Source: Thuidium tamariscinum (taxonomy: Eukaryota > Streptophyta > Bryopsida > Hypnales > Thuidiaceae). Taken from it: DNA of 64,000 nt. Under the pieces are notes generated by a model, which had not been told where the DNA came from, made no database searches, and saw nothing but the letters and a program-made list of their open reading frames with translations. This document shows positions 12,535-25,003 of this stretch, one piece after another. The position numbers and the translations under genes are program-made. The DNA lies in contig OX344751.2 of the NCBI GenBank assembly GCA_947034885.2, positions 15,004,001-15,068,000 on the forward strand. Direction: 5' to 3'. Each line of letters starts with the position of its first letter. Position 1 is the stretch's first letter.

Positions 12535-14050
12535 TAGTTTTTATAGATGTGTGACATCTTAAAAACAAGAGATTGTTTCTCTAATTGCACTTTGCACACT
12601 AGTTGGATAGATGTGTGGCATCTTGAAGAACAAGAGTTTATTTCTCTAGTTGCAATTTGCACACTAGTTGGATAGATGTGTGGCATCTTGAAGAGCAAGA
12701 GTTATCTTTCTAGTTGCACTTTCTATACTACTTTGATAGGTGTGTGGCATCTTGAAGAATAAGAATTTATTTCTCTAGTTGCAATTTGCACACTAGTTGG
12801 ATAGATGTATGACATCTTGAAGAATAAGAGTTTAATTCTCTAATTGCACCTTGCACACTCATTTGACAAATGTGTGACATCTTGAAGAAAAACAAGAGTT
12901 TGTCTCTCGAATTGCACTTTGCATGTTGATTAGATAGATGTGCAACATCTTTGAAGAACAAGAGTTTATTTCTCTAGTTGCAATTTGCACACTAGTTGGA
13001 TACATGTGTGACATCTTGAAGAACAAGAGATTGTTTCTCTAATTGCACTTTCTACATTGGTTTGATAGATGTGTGACATCTTGAAAAAAAACAAGAGTTT
13101 ATTTCTCTAGTTGCAATTTTCACATTAGTTGGATAGATGTGTGGCATCTTGAAGAGCAAGAGTTATCCCTCTAGTTGCACTTTCTATACCACTTCGATAG
13201 GTGTGTGGCATCTTGAAGAAAAACAAGAGTTTGTTTCTCTAATTGCACTTTGGACATTGATTGGATAGATGTGCGACATCTTGAAGAAAAACAAGAGTTT
13301 GATCCCCTAATTACACTTTGCACATTGATTGGATAGATGTGTGGCATCTTGAAGAAGGAGAATTTATTTTTCTAATTGCACTTTGCACATTGATTGGATA
13401 GATGTGTGACATCTTGAAGAACAATGGTTTATTTCTCTAATTGCACTTGCCACATTGGTTTGACAAATGTGCGACACCTTGAAGAAGAACAAGAGTGTAC
13501 CATTCTAATTGCACTTTGCACATTGATTGAATAGATGTGTGACATCTTGAAAAACAAGAGTTTATTTCTCTAATTGCACTTGTCACATTGGTTTGATAAA
13601 TGTGTGACATCTTGAGGAAGAACAAGAGTGTATCATTCTAATTGCACTTTGGACATTGATTGGATAGATGTGCGACATCTTGAAGAAAAACAAGAGTTCG
13701 TTCCCCTAATTACACTTTGTACATTGATTGGATATGTGTGGCATCTTGAAGAACCAAATTTTTTTTCTCTAATTGCACTTTGCACATTGATTGGATAGGT
13801 GTGTGACATCTTGAAAAACAAGAATTTATTTCTCTAATTGCACTTTGCACATTGATTGGATAGATGTGTGACATCTTGAAAAACAAGAGTTTATTTCTCT
13901 AATTGCACTTGCCACATTGGTTTGACAAATATGTGACATCTTGAAGAAGAAGAGTTTATCATTCTAATTGCACTTTGCACATTGATTGCATAGATGTGAC
14001 ATCTTGAAGAAGAAGAGTTATTTCTCTAATTGCACTTTTGGTATACATCT
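12535..14050. repeat. minisatellite, about 23 tandem units of about 66 bp
   Basis: The unit reads roughly GATGTGTGACATCTTGAAGA, then ACAAGAGTTTATTTCTCT, then AATTGCACTTTGCACATTGA and TTGGATA. About 23 copies can be counted from the GACATCTTGA/GGCATCTTGA core, at roughly 12551, 12618, 12681, 12746 and so on to about 13999. Spacing varies between 63 and 71 bp because of an AAAAAC length change. Variant classes (CACTAGTTGG versus CACATTGATTGG) are blocked, with the former mostly in the first third. Minus-strand ORFs repeating RCHTSIQ and SAIRE are by-products of the repeat. Confidence 0.95.
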
Positions 14051-14096
14051 CTAGTTAGACCATTCATGATATCCAAATCCCAGTCCTCTCAACTTG

Positions 14097-14480
14097 TCAA
14101 GCATGTGAAGTTGTGAACCAAGAGAGTGCCCTCCGTCGCAGCGCGCTTCCCGTCTCTAATCGCCGTAGCCACTCAACCCTCCAGAAAAATTCGCACAGAT
14201 TATTTTTCAGCTCTTGTTCACAAGATTTCTGGAGCCTCACTACCGTCCTGCAACGTTCACTCCGGAATCTGCAATGTCCATACTGATTCGCCCTTTCCTT
14301 CCTGAAATAGAGCCAAGGAGAATTCTCTCGGAACACTTAGGAATGCAGACCTGCGGTCAGAAATGGATGCTCTTCTATTCGAGAACCTCAGATAGAGGAA
14401 TCCTTCACTCGAGTTAGGGCTGATTAGGTTTAGGAGATCCAACTTAGGGCAGACTAGGATCGGACTTCTCGCAAAGACTT
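14097..14480. other. G+C-richer island of unknown origin
   Basis: About 380 bp with clearly higher G+C than the surrounding DNA and overlapping ORFs on both strands (14097-14336 minus, 14214-14417 plus, 14257-14442 minus). No frame gives a protein I recognise and none has a convincing start. It could be a captured gene fragment or part of an old retroelement. Confidence 0.3.
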
Positions 14481-14499
14481 ACCATGGTGACTGGGTTGG

Positions 14500-15890
14500 G
14501 TAAACTGGTCGTGGTAAATTGGCCTTTGCCCGAGCAGGGTGAATTTAACCCCTCATTGCCCCATCGGGCAAACCCTGGAATTTTTTATTATTTGCAAATT
14601 TTATTTTTTGCAAATTTTGAATTCACATATGGAATCAGAGGCCCTCAATTAGCTAGGATGTGTGAAGAAAATCCGAAATATACGGCACAAAATAGGGGGC
14701 AATTTAGTCAACATGCTATTGATTGGGGCAATAAGGGGGTCAATTCTCCTTGCCCTTCTTTCTCCCCATTCAGTCCTTCAAGTCATTGCAAGGGTGCAAG
14801 TAAAACAAAAAGCTCCCCATTTTGTGGTTGAAAAAATTATCTCTTACACTTACCTATCTTAGTTGGATCCGGGTGGATTGGCCCCCTCGCTCGATCTTAC
14901 CATGTTTTAGCAAAGGTACAATTAAAACAAAAAGCTCCCCAATTTGGATCGTGATCACCCCTATTTTCTTCACGCCCTAGCTAACTAGGGGTCTCACATC
15001 GCAAATATGAATTTAAAATTTGTAAAAGAAAAATTTGTGTCAAAAATAAAAAATTACAGCATTTTATCCAGGTGGCCAAGCGAGGGGGGCAATTTTCCCT
15101 ACCCCTTAGTTGGGGCATGTGGTTGCAAGTAAGAATTCAGAATTTGTAAATTTTATCATGTGTGGAAAATAAAAAATTCCAGGGTTTTCCACAAGTGCTA
15201 AGTGAGGAGGTTAGTCCACCTTTAGTTGGCTAGTAAACTACCCCCTCATTTGTCCACAAGGAAAAACACTGAAATTTTTTTATTCCCACACATGATAAAA
15301 TGTGCAAATTTTAAATTCATAATGGTAATCATATATCCCAAATTAGTGGAGAGAAGTGCAAAAGAAAAATTATTCAAGCACAAAATAGGGTGTTCTCTTT
15401 TTACGTGGACCCGTAAAATGACTTGAGGAGACAAGAATGACTTAGGGAGACAACTTGGGTCAATGGGTAGGGTGGATTTGCCTCCTCACTCAACCATTGT
15501 AAGTCATTCCATGGGTGTAAATAAAAATAAAAGCCTCCTATAATGTACTTGATTGATTTACCTTGTACACATTTTCTATGCTACATAGGGATATTAAGGG
15601 AACCCATACTAATTTATCAATAATGCACTCTATAGAAATATCTACCTTGGTTTAACATCAATAGTTATTCAAGTGCCAAGGGCTTATACATCATGTTTCA
15701 AACATCTACAACTTTCCATAATAAGTTCCTTTAGTTTGTTGGTCCCCCTTAAACTCCTATTCAACATAGCTAATTTGGGGCCTCTAATTGCAAATATGCA
15801 TTCAGAGTTTGCAAATTTCATCATTCACAGAAAATTAAAAAACTTTAGAATTTTCCTAAGTGTCTGAGCAAGGGGGTTAGTTCACCCTAG
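14500..15890. repeat. dispersed family of diverged ~100-bp repeats in both orientations
   Basis: Related blocks of the form GCAAATATGAATTTAAAATT, a TTTATCAT-GTGTGGAAAAT section, AAAAAATTCCAGGGTTTTCC and a GAGGGGG/GTTAGTCCACC end recur near 14580, 15000, 15125, 15240 (inverted), 15300 and 15790. Several are followed by a short G-rich AGCGAGGGGGCAA-type block. Small ORFs here (14484-14831, 15226-15426, 15673-15867) are made of repeat sequence. Confidence 0.6.
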
Positions 15891-18839
15891 TTGCTATGAG
15901 CAAGGTCACATGCACAAAATTTTGTTTTTACTTTTTGCAAAAGTACTAGGATCACCATCATTTAATGTCTAAGAGATTGTTATCTTGTCAAAGGACAAAT
16001 TGAACTTCAGATAACCTCAATTTTGGTAAAACTCTTTGAAACTTTCACAAAAAATAGAAAAAGTAATTAGCTTGGCACCTCGGAATATATTTCTTACTTT
16101 AATTGGTGCTTGGGAGCAAAAATTATACTACAAAAGTTCAAAATTGAACTTTGTGAGCAACAAAATAAATTTGCAAAATGAAAAAATTAAATTTAAAATT
16201 CTTTTCCTAAAATGATATATTTTTGGCTACATGTGAAGCTTTGATTCATTCTATTTGGACTAGTAATGAGAAAGTTATGGACAATATAGTTTTGGAGATA
16301 GTTTCAACATCTTCTTGAAAAAATAACTTTGATTGCTCATATATTCCAATATATATAACCAAACTTCATGAATTTTTTACCACATCATCTTGAAGAAGCT
16401 AGTAGGGAATGGGTCAAGACCCATTTGCACAATTGAAAGGGTTGCTACTATATAAGTCTAATCTAAGTGTGAGCCTATGAGCCTATAAGACTAGTATACA
16501 GTTATTGCATACAATCATGCCCTCATTAAAGACACCTTTCATGACTATAGCGTATTTATATTATAGAGACTTATATTATGGGTGTTTATCATATAAGCAT
16601 CTTCAAAGGTAGTAGTATATCTATTTATATATACTCAAGGCTCATATGCTCACATTTTCATGCTCACATACTAGCATTGTTGGTACAATTGACAATTTTG
16701 GAAAAATCATAATAAAGTACTATGTAGAAGAATATTTTGGAATTTAGTTGCAAATAAAAAATGCGAAGTTTGAATTGTAGATTCTATCCACACAATAAGA
16801 TTTGCTAATATTTTTCTATAAATTTGGAAAGGCAAAATTCTAAATTCTTTCCAGGGTCAATTACAAGCAAAATATTATTACTTTTTGAATAAATTTTGTT
16901 GAAATGGATTTGAAATGAAATTTTTTTTAAATGGTGGTTTTTTGAAATTTTAGTGTTTTTTGATTCTAAGACCTCATTTTTGTAATTCCAAGTTTAAATT
17001 AGGGTCAATTCAAATCAACTACTTGACAAACTTCCATCTAATCTATAATGAGATAGAAATATAAATTTCCATCTATACATTGTCCAAACTAAATGGACAT
17101 CAATGCACTCCAGGGTTAAGTACAAGATCCTATAGTTAGATTTTTTTAAATGTTTTTTTAAATGCAAAAGAAGACAATATTGAGAGGTTTTGACGAATAA
17201 AAATGGCCTTAGTCTTTTGGTAATTAAAATTTGGTGAAGAACTACATTTCTACACTCATCTATCTTCAAAACCAAAAAAACACTTTTAAATCAAATTCAT
17301 GCACGTATTCATTGAATTTTGACATATATATATATCCACATTTTATATAGACTACTATAACCTATGCTATTGCCACAACCAAAATAAAAATAAAAATAAT
17401 TATCTAATTTTTAATAAATAACAAGACGTGTGGGCCCCAAAGAAACACTTATAAAATCAATTGATTATTGTTAATTTATAGTATAAGTCAATGACGAAGG
17501 AGATATAGAATCAAGTTTTGACCAATGTTTATGTACATGCACACAAACACAAGTTTAAATTAGTTCAAGCAATTTGATGTATTCAAAAAGTTTGATAATT
17601 TTGTTGTAACAAGTGTTTGTTTTATCTATGGCATTTGTAAAGTACAAATATTAAAAATTACCATAATTAAAGGAGATGAGATGGATGAAGGAAATTATTT
17701 TGGATAGTGTAGATGGTGAATCTTCTAATTCTTGTTGGGATAGTTGTTTGATTGAATATTTGAATAGGGATGGTACCATAAGCTTGTTTGAGCATAAATG
17801 GTGCAAATGTCTAGCTTTCAACATCTATAACTTCAATTAGCAATGAAAGTGGAGCAAAAATCATAATAAAGTTATATTTGGAAGAATATTTTGGAATTGA
17901 TAAATAGATAAAGGTTGTAGATTTTGAATTTTAGATTGCATGTGTATGGTTAGATTCACTAATGTTATCACCAATATTTTTTCTTTGAATTTCAAAAGCA
18001 AAATTTCAAAATCCCTTCTAAATTCAATTACAAGTAAAGCATTGTCATTTATTGAGTAAAATTTGTTGGAATGCATTGGAAATGAGTTTTTCTTGATATA
18101 GTGATTCCTTAAAAAAACAATTCTTTAAATCTATGATGCCATTTTTGCAAATCTAGTTTAAAACTAAAGTCAATGCAATTTTGGCATAGTCAACAACTTG
18201 CTACACTTTTACATTTGAACTCTGATAATACCAAAATCAACCATTAGATTAAAAAAATACTTGATAAAGTGTCTTGCCAAATTATAATGACTTTCAACCA
18301 ACCAATAATTAGAAAAAAAAAGTGATTTTTTATCTATTCATTGTCCCAAAATTGGACGTTGGAGCATTTGGAGGTTAAATTTGGCTATCTCCAATATAGA
18401 TTCACTTTTCTCACTTTGTTTCAAAATAACTCTATGAATATTCAATTCTTAATCCTTTGAGCAACAATTTCTTCAACACTTTGAGTCATGCACTTTTATT
18501 ATGATGAAAATATTGCATTGTTTTATTATTTCTAATTGAAAGTTTGAAAGATGGAACATGATTTTAAAGTAATTTCATCTTCAAAATTTTGTTTTATTTT
18601 GAATTGTGATTTAAATTAAGCTAGGACTATTGTAGTTGCAAGTGTGGTTTTAGCACTTTGATGCAAATGTCAACAAATGTTGATACTTTAGGATAAAATT
18701 TTGTCATTCTTTTGTTGGTTTTGTTTGGAGATCATGTACACTTAAAAATTCTGTTATTTGGGCCAATGAAAGTGGCTTCATTTGCCTATTGCAAAAATCA
18801 TTAAGGAAAAAAAGTTGCATTGAGGCAATCTAAGTAGAA
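15891..18839. other. gene-free A+T-rich stretch
   Basis: Two related blocks are visible: TTTTGGAATTTAGTTGCAAA near 16737 and a diverged copy near 17890, each followed by similar text about isolated TTTGTTGGAATGCATT/TTTGTTGAAATGGATT. They indicate an old dispersed repeat. No coding or RNA feature recognised. Confidence 0.5.
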
Positions 18840-19683
18840 ATGAACCTATTTACTTTAGATTGTTGTGGAGGACTGTTCCTACAAATAACCCCGGGTACGC
18901 AACTCTTGTGTTATATACAAGGGTCATTGGCATTAAAACGGCTTCTAGGATGGCTTTTATTAAAATTATATGAAATTAGAAAGACCAAAAAGTTGGGTGA
19001 AGGCCAAATTAAAAGAAAATTATATGTAGAAAATGTTACATTATATACATTTTAGAAAAAAACTCGTGATATATATGAAGAAGTAAAACACCTATGCATA
19101 GTTTTTTTAAATCCATACAAAAAGTTCTCTCCAATTAAAATTGATTTTTTATTAAAAAGCCCCAAAAGTTGCATTAGATGAAATTTGAGGGCATTACAAG
19201 GCCGTTTCAGGTCTGTTCCCGAAACAGCTTCTAATGTCGTTGTCCGCTGCCAAGCCGATTTTTATCAATTTAAAATTTAAAAAAAAATTGAGTCCAAAAA
19301 TATGAAAATAAGTCCAAAAAAAATTTTGAATTTTTTTTTATTACATGGCAAGGTCGCGACCACGTAGGATTTGAGTTCATAGGGCAGAAACTGCGTTCCC
19401 GCAGTCCGGGAACCCGCAATCTCCTAATGCCCTCAAATTTCATCTAATGGGTAGCTTGGCATATGATACATGTATTAAAAAAATTCATATAATTAGATTT
19501 TTAATGCTATTATTATCCTCAAAAAATGTTCATTTTATATATATAATTACATTTTTGGATTCCTTGTTAAAAGGGCTACCAGAATTTCCTACATTAGAAC
19601 AAATTATATACTTTGAGAATAGATTAAAATGCATTAAAAGTGATTATAAGCAAGGCCATATAATATCAGAGTTACGTACCTAG
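18840..19683 (+). pseudogene. degenerate ORF of unknown family, interrupted by a TIR element
   Basis: An open frame from 18840 stops at TAG (19053-19055) but continues in the same frame with coding-like text (RDIYEEVKHLCIVFLNPYKK) until the TIR element at 19172. Beyond the element another open stretch (about 19450-19683) continues with GLPEFPTLEQIIYFENRLKC and ends at TAG. Taken together this looks like one A+T-rich reading frame of about 190 codons, broken by a stop and by the insertion. I do not recognise the family. The composition is A+T-biased enough that chance cannot be excluded. Confidence 0.3.
19172..19449. mobile_element. 278-bp TIR element with G+C-rich interior
   Basis: The ends CATTAGATGAAATTTGAGGG and its exact complement form perfect terminal inverted repeats of 25 bp (extended by CATTA). 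The interior has inverted G+C-rich words around GTTCCCGAAACAGC and GCGTTCCCGCAGTCC, very unlike the flanks. No target-site duplication is obvious and there is no ORF. It is a non-autonomous DNA element whose superfamily I cannot assign. Confidence 0.75.
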
Positions 19684-20837
19684 GCAAATAACCTTCTTTG
19701 GCAACTACATTCTTGTTGTGTGTTGTTAATTTACTGAATGCTCATATGAATGCATATATATCTTAAATTCAGCATTCCTTGAACAGAATGGTTTTTGAAA
19801 TTTATAACAAGATTCTTGCACAAGTCTATTACAAGATTTAGGATTCCAAATGCTTGTCTTTTTTATAACATTGTCTCTTTTGCTTGTAAGTCCTGGTGAT
19901 CTACTAATCTTTTATCTTCTTAATGTTTTTTGGAAAGCGGATTGGTTTGGGAACGTATATTTATATTAGTCTTAAGAGATTATTCTCCCTTTGGGAGGTC
20001 TTTAAAATTTCTCCTTTTGTTAATATTGAATCCATCTTGTTAAGAAACTAATGGAGTATATATATATGATCAACATGTGACAACGTATTGATTTGGATGG
20101 ACTGCAAGTGTTTATGTGGGAGATCCTTTAAAAATGAGAATGAAAGCTGCTTATAATAGGGTGTAGAAGCTATTGTAGACCTCGGACTGCAAAAAGCGCT
20201 AAAAGTTCCACATAACTTTAGATAAAACAAAGAGTAGTACAAAAATAAGTCACTCTCCGACTAAATGTCCTCTTTAAAAACTACAACACTATTTGTAACT
20301 AATAGATACAAAAGGCAAGGGAAATGTTCAGACACCAGGAAATGCGGTCATGGAAAGAATAGTGTTGTATCCATATATGGCAAACATCACGCCATATTCA
20401 GGTCCCAAATATCTGATGAGAGCGTCCATAACAACACCTAAATCCACGACCACCCATCGATACAATTTAAAACAATTTAAAATCTTGTTTAACAAGGTTG
20501 ACTGATCTTAAACATCTATGTCAGCTGCAAAAAAGCACCAGTATGCAAATCCACAAATGTATCATTACCTATCAGAACCACCTAATTATATGACAATCCG
20601 GAGAATCATTGAATCCTGCCTTGTATACTGTATTTTTCATCCTGTAGAGCCACTCTTCCATCAATAAATGAATTGAAACATATGAACAATGAATTAGATT
20701 TTGCAAGTATCAGTAATGATAACCATACTTCATTGCCATCACAATATGTTGTGAACACAAGAATGCCATTGATTTCAATACAAAGTATCAATTGTAAATC
20801 ATTATTCAAGATATCATAAGTTCCAGGAATAGACTCA
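19684..20837. other. no recognisable gene
   Basis: Contains two minus-strand ORFs (20048-20242 and 20606-20941) with no recognisable family. On the minus strand near 20440-20310 a short open stretch reads MDALIRYLGPEYGVMFAIYG and could be a captured exon, but it has no context to support it. Confidence 0.4.
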
Positions 20838-20900
20838 CCAATCTCTAGCGTCATTAATTGACAACCCTCCAATAAGCCACTTGAGCTCCGCCTCATCAAA
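20838..20900 (-). pseudogene. HECT-type E3 ubiquitin ligase fragment
   Basis: On the minus strand 20900-20838 encodes FDEAELKWLIGGLSINDARD plus W, which closely follows the conserved FDExELExLIGGxxEIDxxDW segment of the HECT catalytic domain (Rsp5/NEDD4 style), just upstream of the NTxY motif. A GT lies at the end of the block (GATTG|GTGAGT), so it may be an exon edge. I find no neighbouring HECT exons: the catalytic Cys region is missing and in-frame stops lie upstream. A short possible first exon (21060 leftwards, MEGKSTSFKVGMSFKEKGV) is nearby but not HECT-like. Probably a gene fragment moved or left by a transposon. Confidence 0.45.
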
Positions 20901-21948
20901 GTGTTGGGAACAAATAGAGAATTAAAATTTAATGTAAACAAAGATTGTGTTTTATATCAACATAATTCACTGAAGGAAGAAGAGCTTCAACTAAACCATA
21001 CCTAACGCCTTTTTCCTTAAAGCTCATGCCCACCTTGAAGCTCGTGCTCTTGCCCTCCATTCCCTAAAGTGTATTTTCAAACCCTAGATTAAAGAATCAA
21101 AGGATTGGCATACCGTCTCGCCATCAGTAACTGTGATGGCGCCATTGGCTTGCCTTCCAATCAAACCAGTCTCCACCACTATTTGCAAAGCAATAATCTA
21201 CCCTACAAACATGAAAATGCTCCTAGAATCATGACAGCGAACCTCGCGTGGGAAATCAACTTGAACCCCTCAAATTTGCAATTGAGATCATGATTTCACA
21301 TACTTCAAAAAAGAAAATTCAAAAGAGTGTGACCCCTACCTCTTGGTTGCCGATTGGAATTTTTACAGAAATCGGATGCACTAACTGCAAGGAAACTAGA
21401 GCGGGCGTTTCAGAGCTATCACTTTCCTTCTTCTTCCTTCTTTTAGCTAATTTTGCACCATTTCTTGGTTCACTTGGCCTGAACAATCCAAACCATTCAC
21501 TATAATTTAAGCTCTCAACTTGCATGAAGCATCACCCCTGCATGCTCCGCCTCAAGCAAGGGGCACCTCCGACCCTCAACGCCCCGTTCGCCAACACACT
21601 TCGATGTTCCCTAAGTTCCCAATTCTGAAAGTTCCCCTCATTAGGAGCGTTTGCGTCTCCTAGACGGTCCCTTAAAAATAACCCCAAAAATCCATAGCTT
21701 TTTCATTGTGAGTTGGAAAGCTACAAAACAAAGCCCACGCATCCTTCCTAACTGAGGACTTTCCAACAATATAAAGAATGCACTTGAGAAGCTACACGGT
21801 CAAAGATATTTCAATGTAAAACAAACCTTTTCTAGAACATCTCTATACAGAGTACTTATCTAGCATCTTCTATCCCATCACATTGTACTTTTCATGAGAG
21901 CTATTTTTTCCAAGACATCAAACTTGAGAGGCTTATTGTTTTATAATC

Positions 21949-22254
21949 TCAGTCCTGAGTCTCAAGCAAAATCTGATCATTGCTTTGAAGTAAATTTAGT
22001 GCCAATGTAATGCCGAGGGCTGTACATATGACTACTACCAATCCAAGAAGTCTAGTAACTGTAACTAATATTATCCCATCTAATGCAACAAATAACATGT
22101 GTAACTTTGAGAAGTAGGGAAAACCATCCTTGTGAAACCAACATACTCCAAGAAATTTTCGAGAGGAAGTGGTCCTCACTTGTACCCGTCCCAAAGACAA
22201 ATCACACACAATGAAGTCAGTGAGGATGTACCAGGTGTCTGCAGACCACTTCAC
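21949..22254 (-). other. unrecognised minus-strand ORF with a hydrophobic C-terminal half
   Basis: A 101-codon minus-strand frame contains a strongly hydrophobic stretch (LFVALDGIILVTVTRLLGLV and beyond) followed by a short polar tail, like a tail-anchored or small membrane protein. A possible upstream exon begins MALSQSSQNSQ at about 22412. I cannot link them with a convincing splice pair and recognise no family. It could be chance. Confidence 0.2.
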
Positions 22255-22299
22255 TTGCTATCGTTTTTACTTGAAAAGAACTTGGAAAAATGCATGAAA

Positions 22300-24918
22300 A
22301 CTCAAAGTTTGAATAAACCATCCACAAACATGTTCAAGATATAAGCAATAAACAATAAACATACACAGAGCTTGAGACCTGACTGTTTTGTGAAGACTGT
22401 GACAACGCCATCCTTTGCTAGTCCTTTGCTTTACAGTTCTCTCAAAACTTGCAGGATTGGAAAAAGCTATTGTTCTCTTGGTAATATAGTATCCTCAGCA
22501 ATAAGCATTCCTTGCAAGGAAGGTGTTTCTTTTCTCACTAGGTGAGGGCTTTATTTATTGGCTCACTTGTGATTAAGGTGAAGGTAATTTGCTGAAATTT
22601 TCATCCAAGTTTGATTTTGAATTTACTTATTGATTTATGTACCATATGCCAGAGCTTGTTACAGTACATGCAGGCTGAGTTTTGGAGGCTATGCCCATTA
22701 TCAGCTTTGATGGTGGGTATGTTATTAAGCCATCTAGCCATCCCATACATGGTACTTGGTTTCATTGATTTGAGTAAGGACAGAGCAAGCTGTAATCCTT
22801 TTGAAGCCAGGGATCATTTTTGGCGTTATAGAAGCTAAAAATGAACGTTAAACTGCCAGTGGACTAATGAATGTCCAAAACAGTTGTAAAATTTTTTATA
22901 CAACCATCTAAATAGTGGCTCAAATATTTTGAAAGGTATATAACCTATATATCCAAAATATTTAATTTGGTTTTATGTGAGATAATTCAAATCATAATAT
23001 TAGTTTGTTTGGAGCATCATACCATATGGTATATGCACTATAAAAAAAATAGTAGCAAATAAGGGAAGAAATGAGGTAGAGATATATATCTATCTCATAC
23101 CCTAATTTGTATAGTCTTTTAAGTCATGATCTCTTTAGTGTCTAGTCTATCTTTGATTATTTTTGTTTGTCATCTCTAATTTAGGCTTTTAGAGTTCTTT
23201 TCCATCTCATAACACATGTACTATGCCATGTGTTGACATTTAGATAATGAGCTATTATCTAGGAAATAGGCTTGAATCCAAAGTCTGGAAAAACAAACAA
23301 ACAAACAAACAAACAAACAGCCCATCTTTTTATAGAAATGGAAATTTTTTAAGTAAAAAAAACTCCCTTTAATTTGGCACAAAAAAATTACTTTCTATTG
23401 GAGAATTCTTACTTCATGGTGCCTTCCAAAAAAAATTGATCCATCATCAACTATGCCAAATCCTAATCAAAAGTAGAATTGTAGTAGGTTTCTTTAATAA
23501 GCCCTAATGTAGTTGTTCCACAACTCTTATTGTAAACTTGATAATCTTGCTTAAAGGCCTAGTACTATGTAGCATTATGCAAAGCTTTCATTAAAAATCA
23601 TTGCAAAAAGATTCTATGAGTGAAGATTCTATTCCAATCTTCCATGGAAAAAGCATTGTAGACCGCATGCAATAGCAAATTCTAAAGCCCATTCCTTTCT
23701 AAGTTAAAGATCATATAATTCATCCTAAAAGAAAATTTATAGACTCTTAAAGAAGATGCACATCAAGGTGCATCTTTGATCAAGATTGCTCTTAGATGCT
23801 TGCTTATTGTATAATTATTTATTATCAATAGTAAATTTTGGAAAATTTATTTTTATTCTTATTTGTTCCAATTACAAAAATTTACATAGAAAATCTTTTA
23901 TTTCTAAAAACATAAGAAGAATGTGACATCAATTTAAAAAATGCATATGATATGTGACTAACTACACTAACCAATCCTATAAGTGTGTTCAAGATTATTT
24001 TCAACTAATGAATGTTTTCAATTAAATTATTAGTTGTTAAGGTGAATATATCCATTATAGACCTTCAACCTTATGTTGTGTCAATCTACATTACTACATC
24101 CTTTCAAGAGCTAAATGATAGATAATTGAGTATTGAATCCCAAATTTTCCAATGGTAGAAAATAGCATAATTGGATGAAGTTGTATAAAATTTCAATCCA
24201 ATTAAGATAACCACAAGATAGTCTAAAAATCATTCTATACTTGAAATCAATCTATAAAAGAATGGAAAAGTCAATTACTCATTCTTTTGAGCTCATTGGC
24301 ATTGACATAGGCATTGTTTATGAAAGAATGTCAATCTTAGACAAAAATACAAATGCTTTTCAAAAAGAATATATGTGGCAATATTCCATTGATTATGGAT
24401 TTAAAAAAGGAATATACATTGGAAATCTCTTAAAAACCCTTATGTGACATGATTTCATGAATTGAGCTTGTCAATCCTCCTTATCTATATTTGTATTTGT
24501 ATTAAATGTATGAAACCTTTGATCCATATGAGATATATCATTTTTTAATTTGTATGAATGTGCATCACTTCCATATCCGTATTTTTTATTTCATATTTTG
24601 TAACCACGTCCACCTTAGTATTTTTTAACTATATTTGTATTTTGTATCTTAGCAAACAAAATTATATATTTGTCAAACATCAACAACTTTGGATTTTTCA
24701 ATTAAAATATTGATGTCATTTGAAAAAAGCAGTTGAAATGGATATCTACTAAATTTTGGAGGGGAGGGCAAATGGATGACTATTTGCCTCTCTTGGCCTG
24801 ACTACCATTGTCATTGTCATTGTGTCATAGTCATAGTTAAAAGCAATCTCTATATGTAATCTACATTGAAAAGAGTTTCATCCTACAAGCTAACTTATTG
24901 TTTCCACCCAATTCCTTG

Positions 24919-24920
<2 letters not shown>
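22300..24920. other. gene-free stretch with a short (AAAC)n run
   Basis: Mostly A+T-rich. A CAAA/AAAC tetranucleotide run of about seven units lies at 23290-23320. ORFs at 22611-22838 and 24241-24447 have no recognisable family. Confidence 0.5.

Positions 24921-25000
<80 letters not shown>
24921..25000. repeat. (AT)40 microsatellite
   Basis: An uninterrupted AT dinucleotide tract of 80 bp. The apparent ORFs of alternating Ile-Tyr on both strands are produced by the repeat. Confidence 0.98.

Positions 25001-25003
<3 letters not shown>

Noticed and set aside
12507-13821. Series of minus-strand ORFs with repeated RCHTSIQ and AIREINS words, looking like a repeat protein
   Set aside because: The repeated peptide is the translated minisatellite; frame is lost every one to three units because unit length is not a constant multiple of three, and stops occur within units.
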